Source of the DNA: Rubrivivax sp.
GTDB lineage: Bacteria > Pseudomonadota > Gammaproteobacteria > Burkholderiales > Burkholderiaceae
DNA length: 7,615 nt
Direction: 5' to 3'
Assembly (NCBI GenBank): GCA_004211235.1
Contig: SEEY01000170.1
Coordinates: forward strand, 1-7,615
Positions 1 through 6,367 of the stretch are shown here, in pieces. Numbering within the stretch: position 1 is the stretch's first letter; every line of letters starts with the position of its first letter. Both the position numbers and the translations under genes were made by a program. Below the pieces are notes generated by a model. The model saw only the letters and a list, made by a program, of their open reading frames with translations. It had not been told where the DNA came from and did no database searches.

Positions 1-329
1 GTCTCCAGCACCGGGATCTGCGCCTCGATGTCGATCTGGCGCGACACGGCCGCGCGCGCCAGGTCTTCACGCTCGGCGCCGAGGGCCTGGTCGATCTGGT
101 TGCGCAGGTCTTCATGGCTGCGGTTGAGCTTGGCGTGCTGCTGCTGCGCCAGGTGGCGGTTGGCACTGACGAGGCCGAGCTCGTGGCGCACCTCGTCGAT
201 GACGGCGTCGGCCTCGCGCAGCGCCTGTTCCATGGCGGCCTGCGGGTTCAGGTCTTCGATCTTGTCGATCAGCGCATGCACGCTGCCAGCGATCACGCGA
301 CCCACGCGGGTCTTCAGGGAATCAGCCAT
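1..329 (-). CDS. PspA/IM30-family protein, N-terminal part (runs off left edge)
   Basis: The first 109 residues of a PspA/IM30 (phage-shock protein A, Vipp1-like) protein are present; the C-terminus lies beyond the window. These are peripheral membrane proteins that bind stressed inner membrane and assemble into ESCRT-III-like rings or rods. The N-terminus MADSLKTRVGRVIAGSVHAL gives an amphipathic first helix. It is followed by a conserved-looking IDKIEDLNPQAAMEQALREAD segment (about residues 21-41) matching the family's EDPxxxxxxxIxEMEDxL pattern, then a long charged, glutamine-rich coiled coil (about 45-109). The ATG at 329 has a strong AAGGAGC ribosome site at 341-335, inside the end of the upstream gene. 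The upstream stop is one base away, so the two are co-transcribed. No PspB, PspC or PspF is visible, so control is probably not the enterobacterial kind. The family is clear; the exact subgroup is not. Confidence 0.9.
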   Translation of the reverse strand, partial: MADSLKTRVGRVIAGSVHALIDKIEDLNPQAAMEQALREADAVIDEVRHELGLVSANRHLAQQQHAKLNRSHEDLRNQIDQALGAEREDLARAAVSRQIDIEAQIPVLE

Positions 330-330
330 C

Positions 331-843
331 TCAAGCTCCTTGGGGGGTGTTGACGTGGGCCAGCGTCGAGGCAATCTCGACAGTGGCAACGAGGTGGCGG
401 CGCACCACCTCCGGATCGAAGGCGTGCGCGGCGGCGGTCGTCGCCTGACGCAGCAGGGATTCGCTCAGCAGCGCCGAACGGCGCACCAGCGAGTCTTCCA
501 GCTTGCGCGCCTCTTCGGCGCTCGTCGGCGCGCTGCTGATGACGAGGGCCATCAGCGTCGTGACCTGCTCCACCAGCAGGTTCAGCACCTCGGAATGCCG
601 GCCCTCGCTGCCCTCGATGCGCACCAGCGCCTCGCGCAGCCGGTGCGTCAGCTCCCGCGCCCAGCCATGGGCCGCCACATAGTCGAAGGCGCCGTCATGC
701 TGACGCTTGAGCTGCCCGAGCAGCACGCGCAGCTTGTCGCTGTTCGTCGTCGCGCCGTCCACCTGCAGCTGGGCGAGCCAGAGATAGAGGTCGCTCGGGA
801 TGCGAGCCGACAAGGGCTCCATCGTGATCGTCTGCGTCGCCAT
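331..843 (-). CDS. Putative ribbon-helix-helix-like regulator paired with PspA
   Basis: A 170-residue cytoplasmic protein with no signal peptide or membrane segment. The N-terminus resembles a ribbon-helix-helix DNA-binding fold: a short strand at about residues 9-15 (EPLSARIP), then a helix from SDLYLWLAQL (17-26), a turn, and a second helix from TNSDKLRVLLGQLKRQ (33-48). The remaining 120 residues are mostly helical, rich in Leu, Ala, Glu and Arg, and look like a dimerisation or partner-binding region; I do not recognise them. The ATG at 843 has a GAAGG-type ribosome site seven to ten bases upstream and lies about 35 bases from a good promoter. The gene ends one base before the PspA/IM30 start, so it may be a dedicated regulator or partner of that protein. 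An inverted repeat over the promoter would suit autoregulation. The DNA-binding role is inferred from sequence pattern only. Confidence 0.75.
   Translation of the reverse strand: MATQTITMEPLSARIPSDLYLWLAQLQVDGATTNSDKLRVLLGQLKRQHDGAFDYVAAHGWARELTHRLREALVRIEGSEGRHSEVLNLLVEQVTTLMALVISSAPTSAEEARKLEDSLVRRSALLSESLLRQATTAAAHAFDPEVVRRHLVATVEIASTLAHVNTPQGA
335..341 (-). promoter_or_regulatory. Ribosome binding site of the PspA/IM30 gene
   Basis: Read on the minus strand this is AAGGAGC, five bases before the ATG at 329. It is a near-consensus Shine-Dalgarno placed within the last codons of the upstream gene. It fixes the PspA start and suggests strong independent translation initiation. Confidence 0.75.
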
Positions 844-875
844 GCGGCACCGCCTTCAAATGAGTTCCAACGAAC

Positions 876-889
876 ACGAATGTATTCGT
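876..889. promoter_or_regulatory. Candidate operator: inverted repeat over the -10 box
   Basis: A perfect 6-base inverted repeat, ACGAAT-GT-ATTCGT, covers the -10 element of the preceding promoter. Related ACGAA / TTCGT units recur at once on either side: AACGAA at 870-874 and beyond, and TTCGTTTGAATTC at 885-897. Ribbon-helix-helix repressors typically bind short repeated half-sites of this size, so the adjacent RHH-like gene product is the obvious candidate ligand. The repeat is directly visible; the binding protein is inference. Confidence 0.5.
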
Positions 890-906
890 TTGAATTCACT
901 TGTCAA
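879..906 (-). promoter_or_regulatory. Sigma-70-type promoter of the RHH-like/PspA unit
   Basis: On the minus strand a perfect TTGACA -35 box (906-901) is followed by a 16-base spacer and TACATT as -10 (884-879). The start codon at 843 is about 35 bases downstream of the -10. This is the most A/T-rich stretch near the gene in otherwise very G+C-rich DNA. The -35 lies only about 20 bases beyond the stop of the four-gene operon ending at 925, so read-through from that operon is also possible. Confidence 0.7.
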
Positions 907-924
907 CTGGCTGGACGAAGAGGT

Positions 925-1644
925 TCAGCAACCCGTTCCGATATGGCAGTAGGGCGCTCGCAGCAATTCGCCAGGCTTCGCTCCACGGGAAAGATAGAGA
1001 CATAGCCCGCCTGAGTTCTTGCCGCCGTTGTCGATGATGAAGTCCAGGCGGCCGTCGCCGTCCAGGTCGCCCATCCAGACGATGCGGTTGTAGTCGTCGA
1101 AGTCGTTGGCTTCGCCCGACTCGCCGATCTCGGTCCGCCGCATGCCCGCCACGATTGCCATGGGAGAAGACCGCCACTCGTACGCCGGCTGGTCGTTCTG
1201 GGCTGGCACGTGTTCCACCGTGGGTTTTACATCGAGCCGATAGGCCATGCCATTGAAGCGGATGCCGTTCGCCGGTTCGTCGGGTTCGGGCGCGTCCTCG
1301 GGCAGATTGATGAGGCCGACAAAGCGCTCCCATCCCTTCGGGGTCCTGACCGGCCCCGCTCGCAGGCCGGGCAACCTCATGAAGGCCAGCGCACCGGGCG
1401 TGGTGCTGCTGATCTCCACGTCATGGTCGGTGATGTCGCTGTGAACCCGCCTGCCCGTCAGCCGGGTCGGGCTGAGCTGCCACGTCGTGCCTACGCGATG
1501 CAGGGCTAGCCAGCCGCGACCCGGCGCTTCCGGCGCTTCGCCGGCGTGCACCGTGCCTGGCATCAGAAAAACCCAAGACTCTGCTGACGCCGGTGCGCCA
1601 TGGCCCAATGCCATGGCCAGAGCAAGCAGCAGACGCCACTTCAT
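925..1644 (-). CDS. Secreted hypothetical protein with a DxDxDG calcium-loop (VCBS/FG-GAP-like) motif
   Basis: A 239-residue protein whose first 21 residues form a Sec signal peptide: MKWR, a hydrophobic [10 protein letters not shown] core, and an ASA cleavage site before Glu22. The mature part is probably periplasmic or secreted. Near the C-terminus [10 protein letters not shown] (193-202) is a classic DxDxDGxxD calcium loop as found in VCBS/FG-GAP and dockerin-like repeats, here as a single copy. Three cysteines, Cys215, Cys233 and the terminal Cys239, cluster after it and could form a disulfide. There is no lipobox. The central region (about 30-180) matches nothing I recognise. The ATG overlaps the stop of the upstream MetH module as ATGA and has no clear ribosome site, so translation is probably coupled. 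It is the last gene of the four-gene operon. Function is unknown; a catalytic role is not evident. Confidence 0.8.
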   Translation of the reverse strand: MKWRLLLALAMALGHGAPASAESWVFLMPGTVHAGEAPEAPGRGWLALHRVGTTWQLSPTRLTGRRVHSDITDHDVEISSTTPGALAFMRLPGLRAGPVRTPKGWERFVGLINLPEDAPEPDEPANGIRFNGMAYRLDVKPTVEHVPAQNDQPAYEWRSSPMAIVAGMRRTEIGESGEANDFDDYNRIVWMGDLDGDGRLDFIIDNGGKNSGGLCLYLSRGAKPGELLRAPYCHIGTGC

Positions 1645-2693
1645 GCCGCGTCCAGCATCGAGGTGAAGAACTTGTCGCCGCTGACCCGCGGCTTGTAGGG
1701 CGACACGGCCTTGGCAATCGCCGCAATGTGGTCGGGCGTCGTGCCGCAGCAGCCGCCGGCGATGTTCAGGAAGCCCGCCTTGGCGAACTCGCCCACCAAC
1801 CGCGCCGTCACGTCGGGCGTCTCGTCGAAGCCGGTGTCGCTCATCGGGTTGGGCAGGCCGGCGTTGGGGTAGCAGCTGACCGCCACCTCGCCCGCCACCT
1901 TGGACAGCTCCTCGATGTACGGCCGCATCAGCGTGGCACCGAGTGCGCAGTTCAGGCCGATGGCGATGGGGCGCGCATGGCGAACCGAGTGCCAGAAGGC
2001 CGTGACCGTCTGCCCGGACAGGATGCGGCCCGAAGCGTCCGTCACGGTGCCGGAGACGATGACCGGCAGGCGCTCGCCGGTGTCTTCCATCAATTCGTCC
2101 AGCGCAAAGATGGCGGCCTTGGCATTGAGCGTGTCGAAGATGGTCTCGACGAGGAAGAGGTCGGCGCCGCCGTCGAGCAAACCCTTGGCCTGCTCGTAGT
2201 AGGCCGTGCGCAGCGTGTCGAAGTCGACGTTGCGGGCGCCGGGGTCGTTGACGTCGGGGCTGATGGAAGCGGTGCGCGGAGTGGGGCCGAGGGCGCCAGC
2301 GACATAGCGCGGCTTGTCCGGCGTCGAGTACTTGTCGCAGGCGGCGCGGGCGATCTTCGCGGCCTCGACGTTCATCTCGTAGGCGAGACCCGCGAGGTCG
2401 TAGTCTTCCTGGGCGACGGACGTCGCGCCGAAGGTGTTCGTCTCGATCAGGTCGGCGCCGGCAGCCAGGTACTGCTCATGGATCTCGCTGAGCACGTCGG
2501 GCCGCGTGAACATCAGCATCTCGTTGTTGCCCTTCAGGTCCTTGTGATGGTCCTTGAAGCGCTCGCCGCGGTAGTCGGCCTCGGTGAGCTTGTAGCGCTG
2601 GATCATGGTGCCCATCGCGCCGTCCAGGATGGCGATGCGGCTTTGCAGCAGGGCGGGCAACCCTGCAGCGCGGGTGTAGGCGATGGACTTCAT
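1641..2693 (-). CDS. metH: Split cobalamin-dependent methionine synthase, homocysteine-methyltransferase module (MetH1)
   Basis: A 350-residue stand-alone homocysteine-binding module (Hcy-methyltransferase family). In methionine synthesis this domain activates homocysteine on zinc for methyl transfer from methylcobalamin. The start [11 protein letters not shown] (22-32) and ETNTFGATS (84-92) are family hallmarks. The three zinc-ligand cysteines are Cys249 in GLNCALG and Cys315-Cys316 in [11 protein letters not shown]. The protein stops soon after this domain, lacking the pterin-binding, cobalamin-binding and reactivation domains of full-length MetH (about 1,200 residues). Split MetH is common in Burkholderiales, where a second gene usually supplies those modules; none follows here. 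The start chosen is the ATG at 2693, which overlaps the stop of the upstream dehydrogenase as ATGA. The same frame stays open farther upstream, but only inside that gene. All catalytic residues look intact. An alternative methyl donor, as in BHMT or MmuM relatives, is less likely given the close MetH resemblance. Confidence 0.92.
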   Translation of the reverse strand: MKSIAYTRAAGLPALLQSRIAILDGAMGTMIQRYKLTEADYRGERFKDHHKDLKGNNEMLMFTRPDVLSEIHEQYLAAGADLIETNTFGATSVAQEDYDLAGLAYEMNVEAAKIARAACDKYSTPDKPRYVAGALGPTPRTASISPDVNDPGARNVDFDTLRTAYYEQAKGLLDGGADLFLVETIFDTLNAKAAIFALDELMEDTGERLPVIVSGTVTDASGRILSGQTVTAFWHSVRHARPIAIGLNCALGATLMRPYIEELSKVAGEVAVSCYPNAGLPNPMSDTGFDETPDVTARLVGEFAKAGFLNIAGGCCGTTPDHIAAIAKAVSPYKPRVSGDKFFTSMLDAA

Positions 2694-3778
2694 GGCGCCA
2701 TTTTCGCAGCCTGCGCAATGGCCTCGCCAAGCTGGGTGCAAGAGGCGCTGCCACCCAGGTCCGGCGTCTTGGGCGAGGCGGGGTCGGCCAACACCGTCTC
2801 GATGGCCGCCATGACGGCGTCGTGCGCGGCGCGGTGGCCGAGGAAGTCCAGCATCATGGCGCCGGCCCAGATCTGGCCGATGGGGTTGGCCAGGCCCTTG
2901 CCCGCGATGTCCGGCGCCGAGCCGTGCACGGGCTCGAACAGGCTGGGCCATTCGCGCGTCGGGTTCAGGTTGGCCGACGGCGCGATGGCGATGGTGCCGG
3001 TGCAGGCCGGCCCGAGGTCGGACAGGATGTCGCCGAACAGGTTGCTGGCCACCACCACGTCGAAGGCTTGCGGCCGTTGCACGAAGTGGGCGCAAAGGAT
3101 GTCGATGTGGAACTTGTCGACCGCCACGCCGGGGAACTGCGCGGCCATGGCTTCGACGCGCTCGTCCCAGTAGGGCATGGTGATGGCGATGCCGTTGCTC
3201 TTGGTGGCCGACGTGAGCTTGGCGCGTGGCCGCGAGGCGGCCAGCTCGAAGGCGAAGCGCAGCACGCGGTCCACGCCGATGCGGCTCATGACCGTCTCCT
3301 GCAGCACGATCTCCCGCTCGGTGCCGGCGTACATGCGCCCACCCACACTCGAATATTCGCCCTCGGTGTTCTCGCGGACGATCCACATGTCGATGTCGCC
3401 GGGCTTGAGCGCCTGGCCCTGGCGGTCGACCAGCGGCGAGCGAACGCCGGGCAACAGCCGCGCCGGGCGCAGGTTCACGTACTGGTCGAACTCGCGGCGA
3501 AACTTCAGCAGCGAGCCCCACAGGCTGACGTGGTCCGGCACGGTGGCTGGCCAGCCGACGGCGCCGAAGAAGATGGCGTCATGGCCGCCGATCTGGGCCT
3601 TCCAGTCGGGCGGCATCATGTCGCCGTGCTGCTCGAAGTAGCGGCAGTCGGCGAAGTGGAATTCGTCGAACTGCAACGGCAGGCCGAAGCGCTCGGCCAC
3701 CGCGCGCAGCACGCGCAGGCCCTCGGGCATCACCTCCTGGCCGATGCCGTCACCGGCAATCACGGCGATCCTGTGCAT
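2690..3778 (-). CDS. ttuC: Tartrate dehydrogenase / D-malate dehydrogenase (decarboxylating)
   Basis: A 362-residue member of the isocitrate/isopropylmalate dehydrogenase family, closest in my recall to E. coli DmlA and Pseudomonas TtuC. Those enzymes use NAD+ and a divalent metal to oxidise D-malate or tartrate, often with decarboxylation. Visible features in order: GDGIGQEV (10-17), substrate arginines around LRPARLLPG (103-111), [17 protein letters not shown] (132-148), TSATKSNG with the conserved Lys193, HIDIL with metal-binding Asp226, and the signature [19 protein letters not shown] (246-264) with metal-ligand Asp250 and Asp254. In the nucleotide site, HGSAPDIAG (285-293) carries Asp290 rather than the Lys of NADP enzymes, pointing to NAD. 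Start at 3778: the ATG overlaps the upstream stop as TGATG and has a GGAGG ribosome site at 3789-3785. The substrate (D-malate, L-tartrate or a 3-substituted malate) cannot be fixed from sequence; dmlA is an equally fair name. Confidence 0.92.
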   Translation of the reverse strand: MHRIAVIAGDGIGQEVMPEGLRVLRAVAERFGLPLQFDEFHFADCRYFEQHGDMMPPDWKAQIGGHDAIFFGAVGWPATVPDHVSLWGSLLKFRREFDQYVNLRPARLLPGVRSPLVDRQGQALKPGDIDMWIVRENTEGEYSSVGGRMYAGTEREIVLQETVMSRIGVDRVLRFAFELAASRPRAKLTSATKSNGIAITMPYWDERVEAMAAQFPGVAVDKFHIDILCAHFVQRPQAFDVVVASNLFGDILSDLGPACTGTIAIAPSANLNPTREWPSLFEPVHGSAPDIAGKGLANPIGQIWAGAMMLDFLGHRAAHDAVMAAIETVLADPASPKTPDLGGSASCTQLGEAIAQAAKMAP

Positions 3779-4668
3779 CACGCGCCTCCGTTGAAAAAGG
3801 ATTGCGCCTCGGCCAGCACCACGTCGGGCGCTTCCTCGGCGATGTAGTGGCCGCTGTCGACGGCGCGGCCGGTCACGTTGTCGGCCGCGGCCTGCCACAG
3901 CGCCATTGGCTCAAAGCAGGTGCCAACCACGCCCCCGGCGCCCCACAGCACGCGCAGCGGCTGCGAGACGCGGCGGCCGGCGTCGCGGTCTGCGCGGTCA
4001 TGGGCCAGGTCGATGCCGGCGCTGGCGCGGTAGTCGGCGCAGATGGCCGCTGCGGTGCCGGGCTTGACGATGCTGCGCTCGTACTCGGCCCAGGCCTCGG
4101 GCGCGAAGAAGCCGCCGCCCCGCCGGCCCATGCCGTCGCGCAGGTAGGCGGCAGGGTCGGCCTCGATCAACCGCTCCGGCAGCGGCGCCGGCTGGATCAG
4201 GAAGAACCAATGCCAGTAGGCCCGCGCAAACGCTTCCGTGGTGCCCTCGTACATGGCCAGCGTGGGCGCGATGTCCAGCAGCATCAGCCGCGTGACGGCG
4301 CCGGGATGGTCCAGCGCCAGCCGGTGCGCCACGCGCGCTCCGCGGTCATGGGCCAGCACGGCGAAGCGTTCGTGGCCGAGGCACCGCATCAGCGCCACGG
4401 CATCCAGGGCCATCTCGCGCTTGGCGTAGGCCGCGCTGCCCTCGCCGGCGGGCGGTCGACTGCTGTCGCCATAGCCGCGAAGGTCCATCAGCACGACCCG
4501 GCGGCTGCGCGCCAGCGCCGGTGCCACGCGGTGCCACATGGCCATCGTCTGCGGGTGGCCGTGCAGGAGCAGCAGCGGCGGCTCGCCGGAATCAAGCGGC
4601 CCGCCCTGGCGGGCGAACAGCGTGACGCCATCGCGCTGAATGGTGAGCGGTTGAAAGCCTGTCCACAT
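3778..4668 (-). CDS. Alpha/beta hydrolase, fluoroacetate/haloacetate dehalogenase-like
   Basis: A 296-residue alpha/beta hydrolase closely resembling haloacetate dehalogenase H-1 and fluoroacetate dehalogenase (FAc-DEX, RPA1163), which convert haloacetates to glycolate. Every residue I know to matter there is present: nucleophile Asp108 with Arg109 and Arg112 (HDRGARVAHR), acid Asp132 (LDIAPT), halide-pocket His153 and Trp154 (YWHWFFL), Tyr213 (CADYRAS), and catalytic base His274 (SGHY). Spacing differs from FAc-DEX only by small offsets. HGHPQ (36-40) is the oxyanion strand. An aspartate nucleophile excludes a simple serine esterase. The ATG at 4668 (MWTGFQPL) begins where homology begins. 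The frame stays open to 4773, but that extension is unlike the family and fills most of the divergent region. No good ribosome site precedes the chosen start. It is first in the four-gene operon. The natural substrate may not be fluoroacetate; many such homologues are untested. Confidence 0.9.
   Translation of the reverse strand: MWTGFQPLTIQRDGVTLFARQGGPLDSGEPPLLLLHGHPQTMAMWHRVAPALARSRRVVLMDLRGYGDSSRPPAGEGSAAYAKREMALDAVALMRCLGHERFAVLAHDRGARVAHRLALDHPGAVTRLMLLDIAPTLAMYEGTTEAFARAYWHWFFLIQPAPLPERLIEADPAAYLRDGMGRRGGGFFAPEAWAEYERSIVKPGTAAAICADYRASAGIDLAHDRADRDAGRRVSQPLRVLWGAGGVVGTCFEPMALWQAAADNVTGRAVDSGHYIAEEAPDVVLAEAQSFFNGGA
3785..3789 (-). promoter_or_regulatory. Ribosome binding site of the tartrate/D-malate dehydrogenase gene
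   Basis: On the minus strand this reads GGAGG, six bases before the ATG at 3778, and lies within the last codons of the upstream hydrolase gene. It settles the dehydrogenase start against an in-frame upstream extension to about 3898 that would lie wholly inside the hydrolase. Confidence 0.7.
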
Positions 4669-4789
4669 GCGAGGGATTGTGGGCGCGCCCTCGGTATAAG
4701 CTTTTGTTATGCCCGAAGCCGTCGGCAGCGCTTGCGCCCGCCCGGGTACGCCCAACAATCGCCTCGCCCGCACTTCCCATCAGCCCGCC
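4669..4789. promoter_or_regulatory. Divergent intergenic region between the two operons
   Basis: These 121 bases separate the hydrolase start (leftward) from the binding-protein start (rightward) and should hold promoters for both. The only A/T-rich stretch is 4691-4711. Weak -10-like strings occur there on both strands (TATAAG at 4695-4700 on plus; TTATAC on minus), but no convincing -35 partner is seen. GGGCGCGCCC at 4681-4690 is a perfect 10-base palindrome, of uncertain meaning in G+C-rich DNA. Neither flanking gene has a strong Shine-Dalgarno here. Confidence 0.6.
4696..4710. promoter_or_regulatory. Candidate LysR-type regulator binding site (T-N11-A)
   Basis: ATAA-N7-TTAT is an interrupted palindrome containing a T-N11-A core (T4697 to A4709), the general consensus for LysR-family binding boxes. 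It sits midway in the divergent region, where such sites usually lie, and a LysR-type regulator is encoded in the rightward operon. The motif is short and A/T-rich, so chance occurrence is possible. Confidence 0.45.
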
Positions 4790-6367
4790 ATGAAGACTCT
4801 CTTGTTGTCCGCCTCCCTCGCGCTGCTGGCACCAGCCGCCGCGCTGGCCCAGGGCAAGCCGCTGATCTACTGCGCCGACGCCAGCCCCGAGGGCTTCGAC
4901 CCCGGCATGTGGGACAGCGCCAGCACCAACATCGTCGCCAGCCAGATGTTCGACGGCCTGCTCGGCTTCAAGCGGCCGACGACCGAGCTGGTGCCCAAGC
5001 TGGCCACGAGCTGGGAGATCTCGCCGGACGCCAAGAGCTTCACCTTCAAGCTGCGCCCGGGCGTGAAGTTCCAGAGCACGCCCTGGTTCAAGCCCACGCG
5101 GGATTTCAACGCGGACGACGTGCTCTTCACCTTCGGCCGCTTCATTGATCCCAACCATCCGTTCAACAAGGCGTTCCAGGTTCCGTTCGTCTATCCACAG
5201 AACCTCGGCCTGGCCAAGCTCATCGACGGCATCGACAAGGTCGACGAGCACACGGTGCGCTTCCGCCTGAAGCAGCCCAACGTCACCTTCGTCGCCAACT
5301 TCGCCTTTGCCTGGGCGGGCATCCAGTCGGCGGAATACGGCGCCAAGCTGCTGAAGGACGGCAAGGCCAGCCAGATCAACGTGCAGCCGGTCGGCACCGG
5401 GCCGTTCATGTTCAAGAGCTACGCCAAGGACGACGTGCTGCGCATGACGGCCAACCCCGACTACTGGGGCGGCAAGCAGCCCACGCCGATGCTGGTGTTC
5501 AGCATCAGCCGCGAGCCGAATGTGCGCGTGCAGAAGATCGCCGCCGGCGAATGCCATGTGACGGCAGCGGTGCGCGACGTCGACATCGCCGCGCTGGCCG
5601 GCAATCCCAACATCAGCATCGAGAAGATCCAGGCGCTGAACATTTCCTACCTGAGCTTCAACCTCAAGAAGCCGCCCACCGACAAGCGCGAGGTGCGCGA
5701 GGCGCTGGACATCGCCATCGACCGCGACGCCATCTTCAAGGCGCTATTCCCGCGCGGTGATGCGATGCAGGCGGTCAGCGCCTTTCCGCCTTCCGTCCCC
5801 GGCTACAACAAGAAGCTGAAGAACGAGTTCGACCCGGCCAAGGCCAAGGCACTGCTGGCCAAGGCCGGCTACCCGAACGGCTTCGAGATCGACCTCTGGG
5901 CCCTGCCCGTGCAGCGGCCCACCAACCCCAACGGCCAGTTGATGGCCCAGCTCATCCAGCAGGACTGGGCCAAGATCGGCGTGAAGGCCAGCATCAAGAC
6001 CTTCGAATGGGGCGAGTACCTCAAGCGCGCCAACAACGGCGAGCACAACGTCTACATGAGCGGCTGGAGCGGCGAGACGGGGGACGCGGACGACTTCCTG
6101 ACGCCCAACCTGAGCTGCGCGGCCAACAAGAGCGGCGTCAAGTTCTGCAACGCCGAGTTCGAGAAGCTCATCGACGAAGCCCGCGCCACGCCCGGCCCCG
6201 CCAAGCGCAACGCGATGTACGAGAAGGCGCAGGAGATCTTCAAGCGCGAGCGGCCCTGGATCACGATGGCGCATTCGACGGTCTACATCCCGATCCGCAA
6301 GGACGTGGTCGGGTTCAAGATGGCGCCGAACGGCAGCGTTGACTTCGAGGGCGTCTACCGGAAATGA
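4790..6367 (+). CDS. dppA: ABC transporter periplasmic dipeptide-binding protein, DppA-like
   Basis: A 525-residue family 5 extracellular solute-binding protein, collinear over its whole length with E. coli DppA. It would capture dipeptides in the periplasm and deliver them to an inner-membrane ABC importer. A Sec signal peptide spans residues 1-20 (MKTLL, hydrophobic core, ALA cleavage before Gln21). Recognisable DppA segments follow: YCADASPEGFDP (27-38), FNADDVLFTFGR, VGTGPF, NPDYWGG, LVFSI, the DLWALPVQRPTNPN stretch, EWGEYLKRANNGEHN, the GWSGETGDADDF segment and MAHSTVYIPIRK. Length is normal. The ATG at 4790 gives the signal peptide exactly at the N-terminus; an in-frame earlier ATG at 4709 would spoil it and overlap the operator-like region. 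The stop overlaps the LysR-type gene as ATGA. The dipeptidase two genes downstream suggests D-Ala-D-Ala or wall peptides as ligand, as with E. coli DdpA. Permease and ATPase genes are not in the window. Confidence 0.94.
   Translation: MKTLLLSASLALLAPAAALAQGKPLIYCADASPEGFDPGMWDSASTNIVASQMFDGLLGFKRPTTELVPKLATSWEISPDAKSFTFKLRPGVKFQSTPWFKPTRDFNADDVLFTFGRFIDPNHPFNKAFQVPFVYPQNLGLAKLIDGIDKVDEHTVRFRLKQPNVTFVANFAFAWAGIQSAEYGAKLLKDGKASQINVQPVGTGPFMFKSYAKDDVLRMTANPDYWGGKQPTPMLVFSISREPNVRVQKIAAGECHVTAAVRDVDIAALAGNPNISIEKIQALNISYLSFNLKKPPTDKREVREALDIAIDRDAIFKALFPRGDAMQAVSAFPPSVPGYNKKLKNEFDPAKAKALLAKAGYPNGFEIDLWALPVQRPTNPNGQLMAQLIQQDWAKIGVKASIKTFEWGEYLKRANNGEHNVYMSGWSGETGDADDFLTPNLSCAANKSGVKFCNAEFEKLIDEARATPGPAKRNAMYEKAQEIFKRERPWITMAHSTVYIPIRKDVVGFKMAPNGSVDFEGVYRK

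Noticed and set aside
844..924. Possible terminator after the four-gene operon
   Set aside because: No G+C-rich stem followed by a T run was seen on the minus strand. The stretch is better explained as promoter and operator.
28..1005. A 325-codon open frame on the plus strand across the PspA and RHH-like genes
   Set aside because: It is composition-driven, opposite a real PspA/IM30 frame with a strong ribosome site, and runs through the promoter region at 879-906.
1593..3173. A 526-codon open frame on the plus strand opposite the MetH module and dehydrogenase genes
   Set aside because: It is antisense to two unmistakable enzymes. Its product is a low-complexity Arg/Gly/Val/Ala-rich string with no family resemblance, as expected from G+C-rich codon bias.
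2694..3521. Upstream extension of the MetH1 frame, suggesting a 626-residue fusion
   Set aside because: The added part lies wholly inside the dehydrogenase gene in another frame and is Arg/Ala/Pro-rich. Homology begins at the ATG at 2693.
4718..4726. GCCG-T-CGGC short inverted repeat in the divergent region
   Set aside because: A 4-base stem with a 1-base loop and no T run; expected by chance in DNA of this composition.
4669..4773. N-terminal extension of the hydrolase to an ATG at 4773
   Set aside because: The extra 35 residues do not resemble the family and would occupy the divergent promoter region.
4709..4789. Earlier ATG for the dipeptide-binding protein
   Set aside because: It would place 27 residues before an otherwise perfect signal peptide and starts inside the candidate operator.
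3802..5148. A 448-codon plus-strand frame opposite the hydrolase and into the binding-protein gene
   Set aside because: It is a shadow of the hydrolase on the other strand and of the binding protein in another frame; the product has no recognisable domain.
4592..5557. A 321-codon minus-strand frame opposite the dipeptide-binding protein
   Set aside because: It is antisense to a full-length DppA homologue and has a low-complexity product.
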